Assembly: GCF_015222005.1 (NCBI RefSeq)
Contig: NZ_JADFFL010000003.1
Span: 310,001-374,000 of the forward strand
Direction: 5' to 3'
Source: Mucilaginibacter myungsuensis
GTDB lineage: Bacteria; Bacteroidota; Bacteroidia; Sphingobacteriales; Sphingobacteriaceae
Length of the DNA stretch: 64,000 nt
Below the pieces are notes generated by a model, which was not told the DNA's origin, did no database searches, and was given only the letters and a program-made list of their open reading frames with translations. Positions 41,841-50,332 of the stretch are shown piece by piece. Every line of letters begins with the position of its first letter. Position 1 is the stretch's first letter. Position numbers and translations under genes: made by a program.

Positions 41841-42206
41841 ATGCTCCAGAACAATTTATTTACGTTTACCGGATCATCCACTGAGGGGAATTTGATCAAA
41901 TTTGCTATCACGCTTAATGCTGATAGCTCGATCTTTGCCGGGCATTTCCCCGGGCAACCTGTGTTACCGGGCGTTTGCATGATGCAAATGGTAAAGGAAG
42001 CTATAGAAACACACCTCGGCCAAAAGACCGATCTGGTGAAGGCAGCTGATCTAAAATTTTTGTCGATGATAGATCCGGGACAAACGCCTGTTTTGAGTTT
42101 AGAAATTAAGTTAACCGCTTTGGAGGAGCGCTATAATGCGGACGCGAAGTTGTTTGTGGATGATGTGGTTTTCTTTAAGTTTAAGGGGACGTTTAAAGTC
42201 CAATAG
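41841..42206 (+). CDS. Hotdog-fold dehydratase subunit with catalytic His but no Glu (ApeI/FabZ-like)
   Basis: A 121-residue protein with the FabZ motif GHFPGQPVLPGV and His35. Fourteen residues later, where FabZ has its catalytic Glu (PGVLILE), it has Gln49 (PGVCMMQ). The preceding gene has the Glu but no His. In hotdog dehydratases the His and acid come from different subunits across the dimer interface, so together they could form one working site. This pairing is known for ApeI:ApeP. It probably dehydrates a beta-hydroxyacyl-ACP after the FabG step. Confidence 0.82.
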   Translation: MLQNNLFTFTGSSTEGNLIKFAITLNADSSIFAGHFPGQPVLPGVCMMQMVKEAIETHLGQKTDLVKAADLKFLSMIDPGQTPVLSLEIKLTALEERYNADAKLFVDDVVFFKFKGTFKVQ

Positions 42207-42256
42207 TATAATTACCTTTAAGGCAAACGACCTGATCGATAAAGCCATAAAAGGAC

Positions 42257-43210
42257 ATGAACAAAACCATTACCGGTGTACTCATCGCGATAGCGTCAAT
42301 AACGAACTGCTTCCATGCGTCCGCGCAAAAATTTACCATACCGATATTTCCAGATACGCAGGAAGCTGTTACCCGCAAGCACGAGATGTTTTACGGACAG
42401 GTGAACTGGATAGCCAAACACCGCGATTCGCTAAAAGCGCCTATCGTTTTGCATGTAGGCGACCTGGTGAACTTTGACAATGTTGGGCATTATGAGGTAG
42501 CCAGCAAAGGGTATCAGTTATTCGACAAAGCCAAGATCCCCTACGCTATTACTGTCGGCAACCATGATACCGAAGCAGTTGGCGAGAACAGCGGGAGCGC
42601 CGCTCCGGGCAACGTCAACCAAAATTTGCGCAAGACCACCAAGTATAACCGCTACTTCCCTACCGATCGTTTTAAGCTAATGAAGGGAACGATGGAGAAA
42701 GGCATCAGCGATAATTCGTTCCATACTTTTAAAGTAAAGAATACGCAATGGCTGGTGATCACGCTTGAGTTTTGCGCCCGGGAGAAAGCGGCCAAATGGA
42801 TGGATAGCGTGATCAGCGCTTATCCTAAACACAACGCCATCGTACTTACCCATTTCCACCTGACATCCAACGGGCAGATCAATAAAAATAACGCTGGTTA
42901 TGGCGACTTGAGTCCGGAGGTAATATTTAACAAATACATTAAGCCGCACAAAAATGTATTACTGGTACTCAGCGGCCACGTTTGCACCACCGCCTCACGG
43001 GTAGACGACGGCACCGAAGGCAACAAGATCTACCAGATATTGCAGGATTACCAATGCGCCGATAACGGTGGCGGTTACATCCGTTTGTTAGAGATAGATG
43101 TGGACAAGCGGTCGATATCGGGGTTGATGTATTCGCCGTTCTATAACAAGATCGATTCTGATCCTAAAACGAGGGTTATGTTCAGTGATGTGGAGTTTTT
43201 GAAGAAGTAA
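42257..43210 (+). CDS. Exported calcineurin-like metallophosphoesterase
   Basis: A 317-residue protein with signal peptide (GVLIAIASITNCFHASAQ). Metallophosphoesterase motifs are PDTQ (D-x-Q instead of D-x-H), HVGDLVNFDN (GD motif), VGNHDTEAVG (GNHD), LTHFH and LSGHVC (GH). The D-x-Q and GHV forms are common in exported Bacteroidota members that act on phospholipid or nucleotide substrates. It starts ~50 bp after the hotdog pair but differs in pathway, so a functional link is uncertain. Confidence 0.85.
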   Translation: MNKTITGVLIAIASITNCFHASAQKFTIPIFPDTQEAVTRKHEMFYGQVNWIAKHRDSLKAPIVLHVGDLVNFDNVGHYEVASKGYQLFDKAKIPYAITVGNHDTEAVGENSGSAAPGNVNQNLRKTTKYNRYFPTDRFKLMKGTMEKGISDNSFHTFKVKNTQWLVITLEFCAREKAAKWMDSVISAYPKHNAIVLTHFHLTSNGQINKNNAGYGDLSPEVIFNKYIKPHKNVLLVLSGHVCTTASRVDDGTEGNKIYQILQDYQCADNGGGYIRLLEIDVDKRSISGLMYSPFYNKIDSDPKTRVMFSDVEFLKK

Positions 43211-43338
43211 GACTTACTATTGTTAGCGATCGAAGGATCGTGGCAAACTTTCCAGTTACTGATCGGATCAATTCATGCGTTGCTGTGCTGAACAGGGTGC
43301 CATGCCGCCGAGAGAAGCTACTGCCGATAAAAAAAGCA

Positions 43339-43370
43339 GAAGGGCACCATACTCGCGCATAGTGCCCTTC
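43339..43370 (-). terminator. Terminator of the GH78 gene
   Basis: GAAGGGCAC (43,339-43,347) pairs with GTGCCCTTC (43,362-43,370). On the minus strand it is followed by TGCTTTTTTT, giving the expected U tract after the rhamnosidase gene. Confidence 0.75.
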
Positions 43371-43390
43371 GCATAATATCAATAGCAATC

Positions 43391-46057
43391 TTATCTCAAC
43401 TCAAAACGGTACTTGCCGGCTGCGAGTTGAGTGGTAGTACCTTTAACCTCATTCACCCCAATGTAGGCCTTCATACCCGGCATGGTCGGCAACTTAACCG
43501 TGGCGGTAGAGTTGGCCGGTATCTCTACATTGTAGATCACTTTGCCATATTCTTTTTTCCAAGATGACAGGATAGTTCCGTACGGACCTTTATGGCTGGT
43601 TTCGAAACGGTCCAGGCCGTTTACAAAGTTGGGGGCCAAGATCACATTCTTAAAGCCGGGTTGATCGGCATCGGGATAGATACCGCCTAAGCCTTTGTAT
43701 AACCAGGCACCTATCTCGCCGAACATGATGTGGTTAAGCGATATATCGTTCTTGGCATCTATTTTCCAGTTCTCGTACAGAGTGGTAGCGCCATTTTTTA
43801 TCCACCAACCCCATGATGGGTAGGTTTCCTGGGCGGCAACTTTGTAGGCAACGTCGGCATAGCCGTTATCGCTCAACGCATTCAGGATGGCTTTTTGGCC
43901 AAGCAATCCTACATCCAGATGGAAGTTATCGGCCTCTACCCTTTTGGCCAGGTTCCCGGCAACTTTAGCTTTCATATCGTCAGGTACTAAGCCCCAATAC
44001 AATGGGCAGCTTAATTCGGTCTGTAAACCGTTATTGTAGATCCCATCAGCTTTCAGATATTTTTGATTGAAAGCGGTCTTGATCTTCTCGGCTAAAGCGG
44101 CGTATTTCTCCGCGTCGGCAGTTTTGCCTAACAGTTTTGCTGCTGACGACAGGATAAGTGCATCTTTATAGTAGTAACAGGTCGACGTTAACTCAACCGG
44201 CGATTTAGACTTCACCGGCACCCAATCACCCAGTCCCCAGGTGGTTAACCCTGTAGGATATTTTTCGTCGATGTGGTCAACGTATAGTTTGATATTATCA
44301 TAGCACTCGGCCAGCAGGTGTTTATCGCCGTAAAATAAGTAGATATTCCATGGGATCATGGCGATGGTGCTGGTCCAATCCGGGCCGTTACCCCAATCGT
44401 AGCCCCAACCATCGGTAGGGATGATGGATGGTAAAACGCCATCAGGTTTTTGCTCGTCGCGATGATCGGCCATCCATTTTTCGTACACGGTGATGCCGTC
44501 AAAGCCATACAGGCCGGTCTCGTTAGCAATGGTCGCGTCGCCCGTCCAGCCGTTCTTTTCGCGCTGAGGGCAATCGGTAGGGTAACCGAACAGGTTAGAC
44601 AGGTAAGAGTTATTGGTAGCGTACCACATCTTATCCACCGTAGGGTTTGATGAGCTCACCTTGCCCACGGCAGGCACGTCGCTGTGCATAAAGTAGCCCA
44701 CCATATTGTAGTGCGTCAGTTTCAATGGAGCACTGCTGTTCACCTCCACATACTGGAAACCTTTGTAGTTAAAGTGCGGGCTAAAACTCTTCGGGCCTTT
44801 ACCATCCAAAATGATGATATCCGTTTGGAAAGGGTCTGACTTGTCTTTAGGGCGATAATGAACGTCGATATTTGACATATCCACATGGCCATTGGCATAA
44901 ACGCGCTCCCCGTGTTTCAGGCGGATGATCGTGCCAGCAGGGCCGTCGACCGTAAACTTGCTCACGCCTGAAATGTTACGTCCCAGGTCGAACACGTAAT
45001 TACTATCGCTAAAAGCTTTCACGCTTTTGGTCGCTATCTCCTCTACATTGCGCACCGGGTGCATTACCTGCGCTACGATATTTTTTGAGGGTGACTGGCG
45101 CGATATAGCCGTTTTCCAGGCCGAATCGTCGAACTTGATGGTATTCCATCCAGGTTGCTCCAAGCGGGCATCATAATGTTCGGCAGTGTAAATAGAGTTA
45201 AATATCACCGGACTTAATGCCGTTTTCCAATCCTGTCCCGAGCTGATGGTCTCGGTAGAGCCATCGGTATAGGTTACACGCAGGTCCAACAAAAACGTCG
45301 GTCTGGCACGCCATTTTGCGTTATGGAAATCCCATACGGCGGTTGACTGGTGGTTGTACCAACCATTGCCCAATAACACGCCAACGGCATTTTTGCCTGC
45401 CAATAAATTCGCGGTCACATCGTGCGTGATGTACAGGTTGCGTTTATCAAAACGGGTGTACATGGGGTCCATACGGTGATTGCCTATCTTTTGCCCGTTA
45501 ACATATAGTTCGAACAAACCACCGGCGGTGATGTAAGCCCTTGCCGACTTGATCTTTTTAGCCGCGCTGAAAACCTTGCGGAAGTAAGGAGCAGGCTTCA
45601 GGGCTACATCGTTAATATCAGTTATCCACTCGCCTTTCCAGTTATCCATGGTCATCATACCTATCTCAAACGTTGAAACTTTGCCTGTCTTTTTAACGCC
45701 GCCTTTATCGGCAACATCAACCCTAAAAAAGTATTTAGTGAATGGTTTTAACGCCGCGCCTGCATACGTAGCCAGTTGCGCGTCGCTTTTTACCCAGCCG
45801 GTATTCCAGGCCGTGCCCTTAGCCAGTTCGGCGACGGTCTTGCCGACAACGATACGATAAGCGGTCTGTTTAGCACCCTGGCGGTCATCCTGCAAGCGCC
45901 AGGTAAAACGGGGATGCGGGGTGTCCATACCGATCGGGTCGGCAAGGTATTCGCATTTAACGTCGGCAACCGCAACGGTGCTTTGTGCCATTACCGGCGA
46001 TGTGCAGAGCAGAGCAAGCAGCAAGGAAGCGCTGCTAAGTTTGGTCAAAAAATTCAT
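43391..46057 (-). CDS. Alpha-L-rhamnosidase, GH78 family
   Basis: An 888-residue enzyme with signal peptide (SLLLALLCTSPVMAQ). The order of domains follows GH78: N-terminal Ig-like (VKCEYLADPIGMDTPHPRFT), beta-sandwich with WKGEWITD, a second sandwich (DLGRNISGVSKFTVDGPAG), then the (alpha/alpha)6 catalytic barrel with YPTDCPQREKNGWTGDAT (DCPxRE/WTGDA catalytic segment), WGLGDWVP and TLYENWKID, and a C-terminal cap. It removes terminal alpha-L-rhamnose from pectic or other glycans. It ends in a strong terminator and is not in an operon with the neighbouring minus-strand genes. Confidence 0.95.
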   Translation of the reverse strand: MNFLTKLSSASLLLALLCTSPVMAQSTVAVADVKCEYLADPIGMDTPHPRFTWRLQDDRQGAKQTAYRIVVGKTVAELAKGTAWNTGWVKSDAQLATYAGAALKPFTKYFFRVDVADKGGVKKTGKVSTFEIGMMTMDNWKGEWITDINDVALKPAPYFRKVFSAAKKIKSARAYITAGGLFELYVNGQKIGNHRMDPMYTRFDKRNLYITHDVTANLLAGKNAVGVLLGNGWYNHQSTAVWDFHNAKWRARPTFLLDLRVTYTDGSTETISSGQDWKTALSPVIFNSIYTAEHYDARLEQPGWNTIKFDDSAWKTAISRQSPSKNIVAQVMHPVRNVEEIATKSVKAFSDSNYVFDLGRNISGVSKFTVDGPAGTIIRLKHGERVYANGHVDMSNIDVHYRPKDKSDPFQTDIIILDGKGPKSFSPHFNYKGFQYVEVNSSAPLKLTHYNMVGYFMHSDVPAVGKVSSSNPTVDKMWYATNNSYLSNLFGYPTDCPQREKNGWTGDATIANETGLYGFDGITVYEKWMADHRDEQKPDGVLPSIIPTDGWGYDWGNGPDWTSTIAMIPWNIYLFYGDKHLLAECYDNIKLYVDHIDEKYPTGLTTWGLGDWVPVKSKSPVELTSTCYYYKDALILSSAAKLLGKTADAEKYAALAEKIKTAFNQKYLKADGIYNNGLQTELSCPLYWGLVPDDMKAKVAGNLAKRVEADNFHLDVGLLGQKAILNALSDNGYADVAYKVAAQETYPSWGWWIKNGATTLYENWKIDAKNDISLNHIMFGEIGAWLYKGLGGIYPDADQPGFKNVILAPNFVNGLDRFETSHKGPYGTILSSWKKEYGKVIYNVEIPANSTATVKLPTMPGMKAYIGVNEVKGTTTQLAAGKYRFELR

Positions 46058-46127
46058 AAGTATGGTTTACGCAACTAAGCTAAGATATTAAAATTTAGCC
46101 GGCATCCCCAACTGTCTTTATGGTTTA

Positions 46128-46185
46128 GGAAGTCACAGACTTCTGTTCATCTGCGAGGCTTCAGTTGCAAACTGAAGCCAGTGAG
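46128..46185. repeat. Intergenic repeat with GGCTTCAGTTGCAAACTGAAGCC palindrome
   Basis: GGCTTCAGTT and AACTGAAGCC form a 10-bp palindrome around GCA. The wider sequence GGAAGTCACAGACTTCTGTT and TCATCTGCGAGGCTTCAGTT recurs at 51,362-51,421, and an inverted version lies at 51,305-51,360. Confidence 0.8.
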
Positions 46186-46248
46186 GGGGATCGCCAAGTC
46201 GCTGATAGAAGCTCCTCGCGATGACGTTCATGGGAGAGTATAGTTTAC

Positions 46249-47076
46249 TTAATTCCGCTCAAAATCCTTCTTATACTTCTTCAGCGCGCGCAGCAGTGAT
46301 TGCGCCACCTCGTTCTGCCCTTCATCAGAGCTGAGGTATTTTTCGTCCTGGGGATTATTCACAAAGCCGGTCTCAACCAAAACCGACGGCATAGCGCTAT
46401 GTGCCAATACCAGCAAGCCTTGTTCGTGTACGTGGTCGCTGCGTCGGCCGTCGCGCTGGGTAAATTCTTCGTCTACCATTTTACCAAATTTAATGCTTTG
46501 GGCACGGTAGGTCTGCATCATTACGTTCAGCAGGATAAAGTAGGCAGGGTCGTCGCCTTTATAGCCTTTATATTTTTGGGAGTAGTCTTTCTCCTGATAG
46601 ATGGACGCGTTCTCGCGCAGTGCCTCCATTTGTTCGCCTTTGCGGTGGTAACCGTAGACAAGCAATAAAGCGCCACGCTTGGTACCGGTACGCTGCGGAC
46701 TGGAGTTACAATGTATCGATATGAAAAGATCGGCCTTGGCATCGTTAGCTATCTCGGCCCGGCGGCTCAGCTCTACGAACACATCGGTAGAGCGGGTCAT
46801 TACGGTTTTTACAGACGGTAGTTCGGAATTAATGGCGTTGCGTAACTTAAGGGCGATAGCTAAAGCGATGTCCTTCTCTTTATTAGACACACCATGTGCG
46901 CCCGGATCTTTACCACCGTGACCGGCATCGATCACCACTGTTTTGAACTTAAAAGTAGCCTGACGGTCGGTATCGCGCGATTGGGCCAACAGTACGTTGG
47001 TAGCCAACAGGAACAGGATCGTTAAAACGGGAACAGGGATATATTTAAAAAGCGGAACAGTATATATATTGCGCAT
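46249..47076 (-). CDS. N-acetylmuramoyl-L-alanine amidase (AmiC/Amidase_3 type)
   Basis: A 275-residue protein with an N-terminal signal or anchor (VLTILFLLATNVLLAQS). The Amidase_3 domain carries the zinc ligands His53 (DAGHGG), Glu67 (NKEKDIALAIA) and His122 (ISIHCNS) and catalytic Glu235 (VLVETGFVNN). It hydrolyses the amide between MurNAc and L-Ala, helping daughter cells separate. It lies alone on the minus strand, behind a TATATTTG promoter box at 47,104-47,111. Confidence 0.95.
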   Translation of the reverse strand: MRNIYTVPLFKYIPVPVLTILFLLATNVLLAQSRDTDRQATFKFKTVVIDAGHGGKDPGAHGVSNKEKDIALAIALKLRNAINSELPSVKTVMTRSTDVFVELSRRAEIANDAKADLFISIHCNSSPQRTGTKRGALLLVYGYHRKGEQMEALRENASIYQEKDYSQKYKGYKGDDPAYFILLNVMMQTYRAQSIKFGKMVDEEFTQRDGRRSDHVHEQGLLVLAHSAMPSVLVETGFVNNPQDEKYLSSDEGQNEVAQSLLRALKKYKKDFERN

Positions 47077-47103
47077 TACGTTGCTATGTCTTTAAAAAGG
47101 CTG

Positions 47104-47111
47104 CAAATATA
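47104..47111 (-). promoter_or_regulatory. Candidate -7 element of the amidase gene
   Basis: Minus strand TATATTTG matches TAnnTTTG, 28 bp before the start. A TTTG (complement of 47,125-47,128) is closer than normal (13 bp), so only the -7 box is convincing. Confidence 0.5.
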
Positions 47112-47152
47112 ACCGCTGTAAACCCAAAGGGTTGCGGTAAATTTTAAACATT

Positions 47153-48121
47153 TTACGCCTTTAGGCCTTCGCAAACTTCGACTATGGCTTTACTGATAGG
47201 TTTAAATTGGATATCGATAGCCTTATGTAACTTACTGCTATCGTAATTACGGGTGATGGACGCGCTCTGTGCCGACACCTTATCAATAGCCGGGATACCG
47301 CCGGTAATTGCCGCCCAAAAAGCCGCCGCACGCCAGGCTACTTCCATCATCCATGGTTTCGATTCTGTTTGGGGGGCGGGGATGCCGAAACAATTAGCAG
47401 CCTCGGTCACTACGCTTTTATAATCACGATTCTCGGCGCTGACAATGAAACGCTGCTCGCTGATACCGCTGTCCATCAGCAGGATCATGGTTTTGGCGAC
47501 ATCCTGCACATCTACAAAACCAATGGTGCCACGGGTATAGAATTTCAACCCTTTTTTTACGATATGGAATAAGCGACCGCTGCCCTCGATACCTGCATTA
47601 GGACCAATGATAATACTCGGGTTAACGATCACGGCATCCAACCCTTCGGCAATACCGCGCCAAACCTCCATCTCGCTTTCCAGTTTAGAAGTGGCGTAAC
47701 CATCGTGCATCAAGCCGGGGTCCAAATGGTGTTCTTCGGTGATCATTTGCCCGGGCTTGGCATCGCCAATAGCCGCTACCGAGCTTACATGCACCAGACG
47801 CGCATTGTTCAGCGAACAAAGGTTAACCACGTTAGCAGTCCCGTTAACATTGGTGCTGATCATAGCATCCCTATCCTTTTGCATTAGTGATACCCAGGCC
47901 GCGCAATGGTAAACCTGCGTTACGCCCTCAAAGGCATCTTCTAAAGCAGGATAGTTCAGCAGATCAGCATCAACCCATTCGATATTGTTCTTGTAAGGAT
48001 CAAGAAATACCGGCACAACGCTACTGGCCCGTTTGATACAGCGCACACTGTGACCGGCAGAAGCTAACTGCATCACCAACTCCGAACCTAAAAAACCTGT
48101 AGCGCCTGTAACGAGGATCAT
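47153..48121 (-). CDS. NAD-dependent epimerase/dehydratase (extended SDR)
   Basis: A 322-residue extended SDR with the Rossmann motif TGATGFLGSEL near the N-terminus and a catalytic DGYATSKLESE (Tyr-x3-Lys) segment. VHVSSVAAIGDA supplies the Ser. The overall pattern fits dihydroflavonol reductase/cholesterol-dehydrogenase-like members, which act on sugar nucleotides or small ketones; the substrate is unknown. A TACATTTG box (complement of 48,127-48,134) starts only 6 bp before the ATG, so its transcript may be almost leaderless. Confidence 0.85.
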   Translation of the reverse strand: MILVTGATGFLGSELVMQLASAGHSVRCIKRASSVVPVFLDPYKNNIEWVDADLLNYPALEDAFEGVTQVYHCAAWVSLMQKDRDAMISTNVNGTANVVNLCSLNNARLVHVSSVAAIGDAKPGQMITEEHHLDPGLMHDGYATSKLESEMEVWRGIAEGLDAVIVNPSIIIGPNAGIEGSGRLFHIVKKGLKFYTRGTIGFVDVQDVAKTMILLMDSGISEQRFIVSAENRDYKSVVTEAANCFGIPAPQTESKPWMMEVAWRAAAFWAAITGGIPAIDKVSAQSASITRNYDSSKLHKAIDIQFKPISKAIVEVCEGLKA

Positions 48122-48154
48122 GGGTGCAAATGTAGCAAAAACCCCGACCCAGTT

Positions 48155-48217
48155 TAAGTCCTAAGTCTAAAGTCCAAAGTAAAATGCTTTCGGCTTTGGA
48201 CTTTAGGCTTTCGGCTT
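48155..48217. repeat. Inverted repeat AAGTCCTAAGTCTAAAGTCC family
   Basis: AAGTCCTAAGTCTAAAGTCCAAAG at 48,159 on is mirrored by CTTTGGACTTTAGGCTTTCGGCTTA ending at 48,217. It lies between divergent genes, upstream of both. A TACATTTG box for the + strand gene is at 48,224-48,231, five bp before the next ATG. Confidence 0.7.
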
Positions 48218-48235
48218 AATTACTACATTTGCAGC

Positions 48236-49420
48236 ATGTCATTGTCAGATTTTTTCGCTCCTATCGACCTTAAGAAAGTAACGCCTAAGACCGGTTTCTT
48301 TAACAGTCATTTAGGTAGTAAAATAGAACACCACTCTGTCGCTTTCCCCGATCTGGAGAACGAGAAGTTCGACATAGCCATCATCGGCGTTCTTGACGAC
48401 CGCAACGCTGTCGGCAATCCCGGCTGTGCCCTGGGGCCTGATTACGTCCGCGAAAAACTGTACTCGCTTTACGAGGGCGCTTACACCACCAAAATAGCCG
48501 ACCTGGGCAATATCAAACAGGGTGCTTCAGTGACGGATACTTATTATGCGGTAAAAACCGTGGTATCCGAACTGGTTAAGAAAGACATCCTACCGGTGAT
48601 CATTGGGGGCGGGCAGGACTTGACCTATGCCCAATATTTGGCTTATGAAGACCTGGAGCAAAAGGTGGATCTGGTAGTTATCGATCCTCGCTTTGACCTG
48701 GAAGATGACAGCAATGCAGAAACTATCGAGACCACATCGGGATCATACCTGAACAAGATATTCTTGCACGAGCCCAATTACCTTTTCAACTTCAGCAACC
48801 TGGGTTACCAAACCTATTTTGTTAACCAGGATAGTTTGCGGGTAATGGATAAACTCTACTTTGACACGCATCGCCTCGGCGAACTAATGGGTAACGTTGC
48901 CGTTGCCGAGCCCATCATCCGTAATGCCAGTATGATCAGTTTTGATATGGGCGCCATCCGCTCGTCGGATGCAGTGGGTAATGCCAATGCCACACCGAAT
49001 GGTTTTTACGGCGAAGAAGCTTGCCAGATCTGCCGTTATGCTGGTTTTAACGATAAGCTGACATCGATCGGTTTTTACGAGTTCAACCCGGCTTATGATA
49101 GCAACGGGCAGACCGCTACCCTGTTATCGCAAATGATCTGGTATTTTATTGATGGCTTTTACAACCGTAAAAAGGATTTCCCGCTCAACCCTAAATCGCA
49201 ATATCTGATCTACAAGACTACCCTTAAACATGATGACCACGAGCTGGTATTTGTAAAAAGCAAAAAGTCCGACCGTTGGTGGATGCAGGTGCCTTACCCT
49301 ACCGGCGGTTCGCAAAACTCGCGTTTCCACCTCGTTCCTTGCCGTTACGATGATTACAAAATGGCCACCACCGGCGAAATGCCCGACCTTTGGTGGAGGA
49401 CATACCAAAAGTTGAGTTAG
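48236..49420 (+). CDS. Arginase/formimidoylglutamase-fold protein with lost metal ligands
   Basis: A 394-residue ureohydrolase-fold protein. The canonical ligands are altered: GGGHD/E is GGGQD (Gln127), DAHxD is DPRFD (Arg152 replaces His), and SFDxDxxD is SFDMGAIRSSD (Gly239 replaces Asp). Three of six manganese ligands are therefore missing, so it is unlikely to be a binuclear hydrolase; it may bind a ligand or be a scaffold. Many Bacteroidota carry a similar copy annotated as formimidoylglutamase. It starts only 5 bp after a TAnnTTTG box and its stop abuts the stop of the next, convergent gene. Confidence 0.8.
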   Translation: MSLSDFFAPIDLKKVTPKTGFFNSHLGSKIEHHSVAFPDLENEKFDIAIIGVLDDRNAVGNPGCALGPDYVREKLYSLYEGAYTTKIADLGNIKQGASVTDTYYAVKTVVSELVKKDILPVIIGGGQDLTYAQYLAYEDLEQKVDLVVIDPRFDLEDDSNAETIETTSGSYLNKIFLHEPNYLFNFSNLGYQTYFVNQDSLRVMDKLYFDTHRLGELMGNVAVAEPIIRNASMISFDMGAIRSSDAVGNANATPNGFYGEEACQICRYAGFNDKLTSIGFYEFNPAYDSNGQTATLLSQMIWYFIDGFYNRKKDFPLNPKSQYLIYKTTLKHDDHELVFVKSKKSDRWWMQVPYPTGGSQNSRFHLVPCRYDDYKMATTGEMPDLWWRTYQKLS

Positions 49421-50257
49421 TTATTTGGCCAAAGTGTACTCGCCCCAAAAGTCGGTAGCGCTCATCAGGTATTGCACCTTATCTGCCGATGAGCCTTCAT
49501 AAACAAAACTGCCGTTCACTAAGGACATGGATGTTAAACCGCTACGAATATCTGCCGGGATCTGACCAATATGCGGCGGGTTCAATTTAACATTATAAGA
49601 GAACTTTGAGCGTTCTTTCATCGATAACCCTAAATACTTAAACGGAATAGCCAACTCACAAACAAGATCTATCTGCTCATCAAAAAGGGCTTTAGCTTTT
49701 ATGCCAATATCATTGTAAACAGAGATCAAACTATCGGTGATGCCTTTTATATTCTTTACCTTGATCTCTTTGACGGTCCGGTCTAATTCGAAATTACAAA
49801 CTCTTTTAAAAGAGTCCAGAGACAGCTTATAGTGTGCAGTATCACTGCCTTGCTTCGGCTTATTTTTCAAATTAACATTAAACCCTGCTGATCTGTTGAA
49901 CAATGGGAACGTGATCGCTACCCCATTTTTGTCATTTTTATGCCCGGATGCGCTGACCCTTAATGTTAACCCTCCCTTAATTATTTTATTAATGATGTCA
50001 ACGTCAGTAGCTTTTATGGCCAGGTAAAGGCAGCTATCATTGTTGGCGATGGTGTAAAATATAGCCGTGGCTTTATTGTAGGCCAAGAGTTGGTCATTCC
50101 ATTCGGTAGTTTTGCCGTCCACTTTATAGTCCGACGGTGCCCTGACCGCTTGTATTTGCACGCTCGGCATTTTTTGCGCGTACGCGGTAATTGAGCACCA
50201 ACAGACGATGGCGATAAAGACTATTGATCTGATGATATTGTTTAGGTTCGATGTCAT
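49421..50257 (-). CDS. Exported CBM9/DOMON-like hypothetical protein
   Basis: About 278 residues from ATG 50,255-50,257; the upstream TTG at 50,275 is less likely. A signal peptide is present (SIVFIAIVCWCSITAYAQ). The mature part shows the CBM9-like start DYKVDGKTTEWNDQLLAYNK, then FYTIANNDSCLYLAIKATD and a C-terminal strand series. This pattern is found in family 9 carbohydrate modules and haem-binding DOMON domains. It is expected in the periplasm or outer membrane. It could bind sugar or haem, but no ligand residues can be named. Confidence 0.65.
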   Translation of the reverse strand: MTSNLNNIIRSIVFIAIVCWCSITAYAQKMPSVQIQAVRAPSDYKVDGKTTEWNDQLLAYNKATAIFYTIANNDSCLYLAIKATDVDIINKIIKGGLTLRVSASGHKNDKNGVAITFPLFNRSAGFNVNLKNKPKQGSDTAHYKLSLDSFKRVCNFELDRTVKEIKVKNIKGITDSLISVYNDIGIKAKALFDEQIDLVCELAIPFKYLGLSMKERSKFSYNVKLNPPHIGQIPADIRSGLTSMSLVNGSFVYEGSSADKVQYLMSATDFWGEYTLAK

Positions 50258-50332
50258 GCTTTGTGTATCGGCCAATTTATAGTAATTTTATGATATTAGT
50301 AGCGAAATTAACACACCAATAAAACCCACATC

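Noticed and set aside
40666-42206. Complete aryl polyene or flexirubin cluster
   Set aside because: No ketosynthase, acyl carrier protein, acyltransferase or exporter is present; only the reductase and two hotdog genes are seen.
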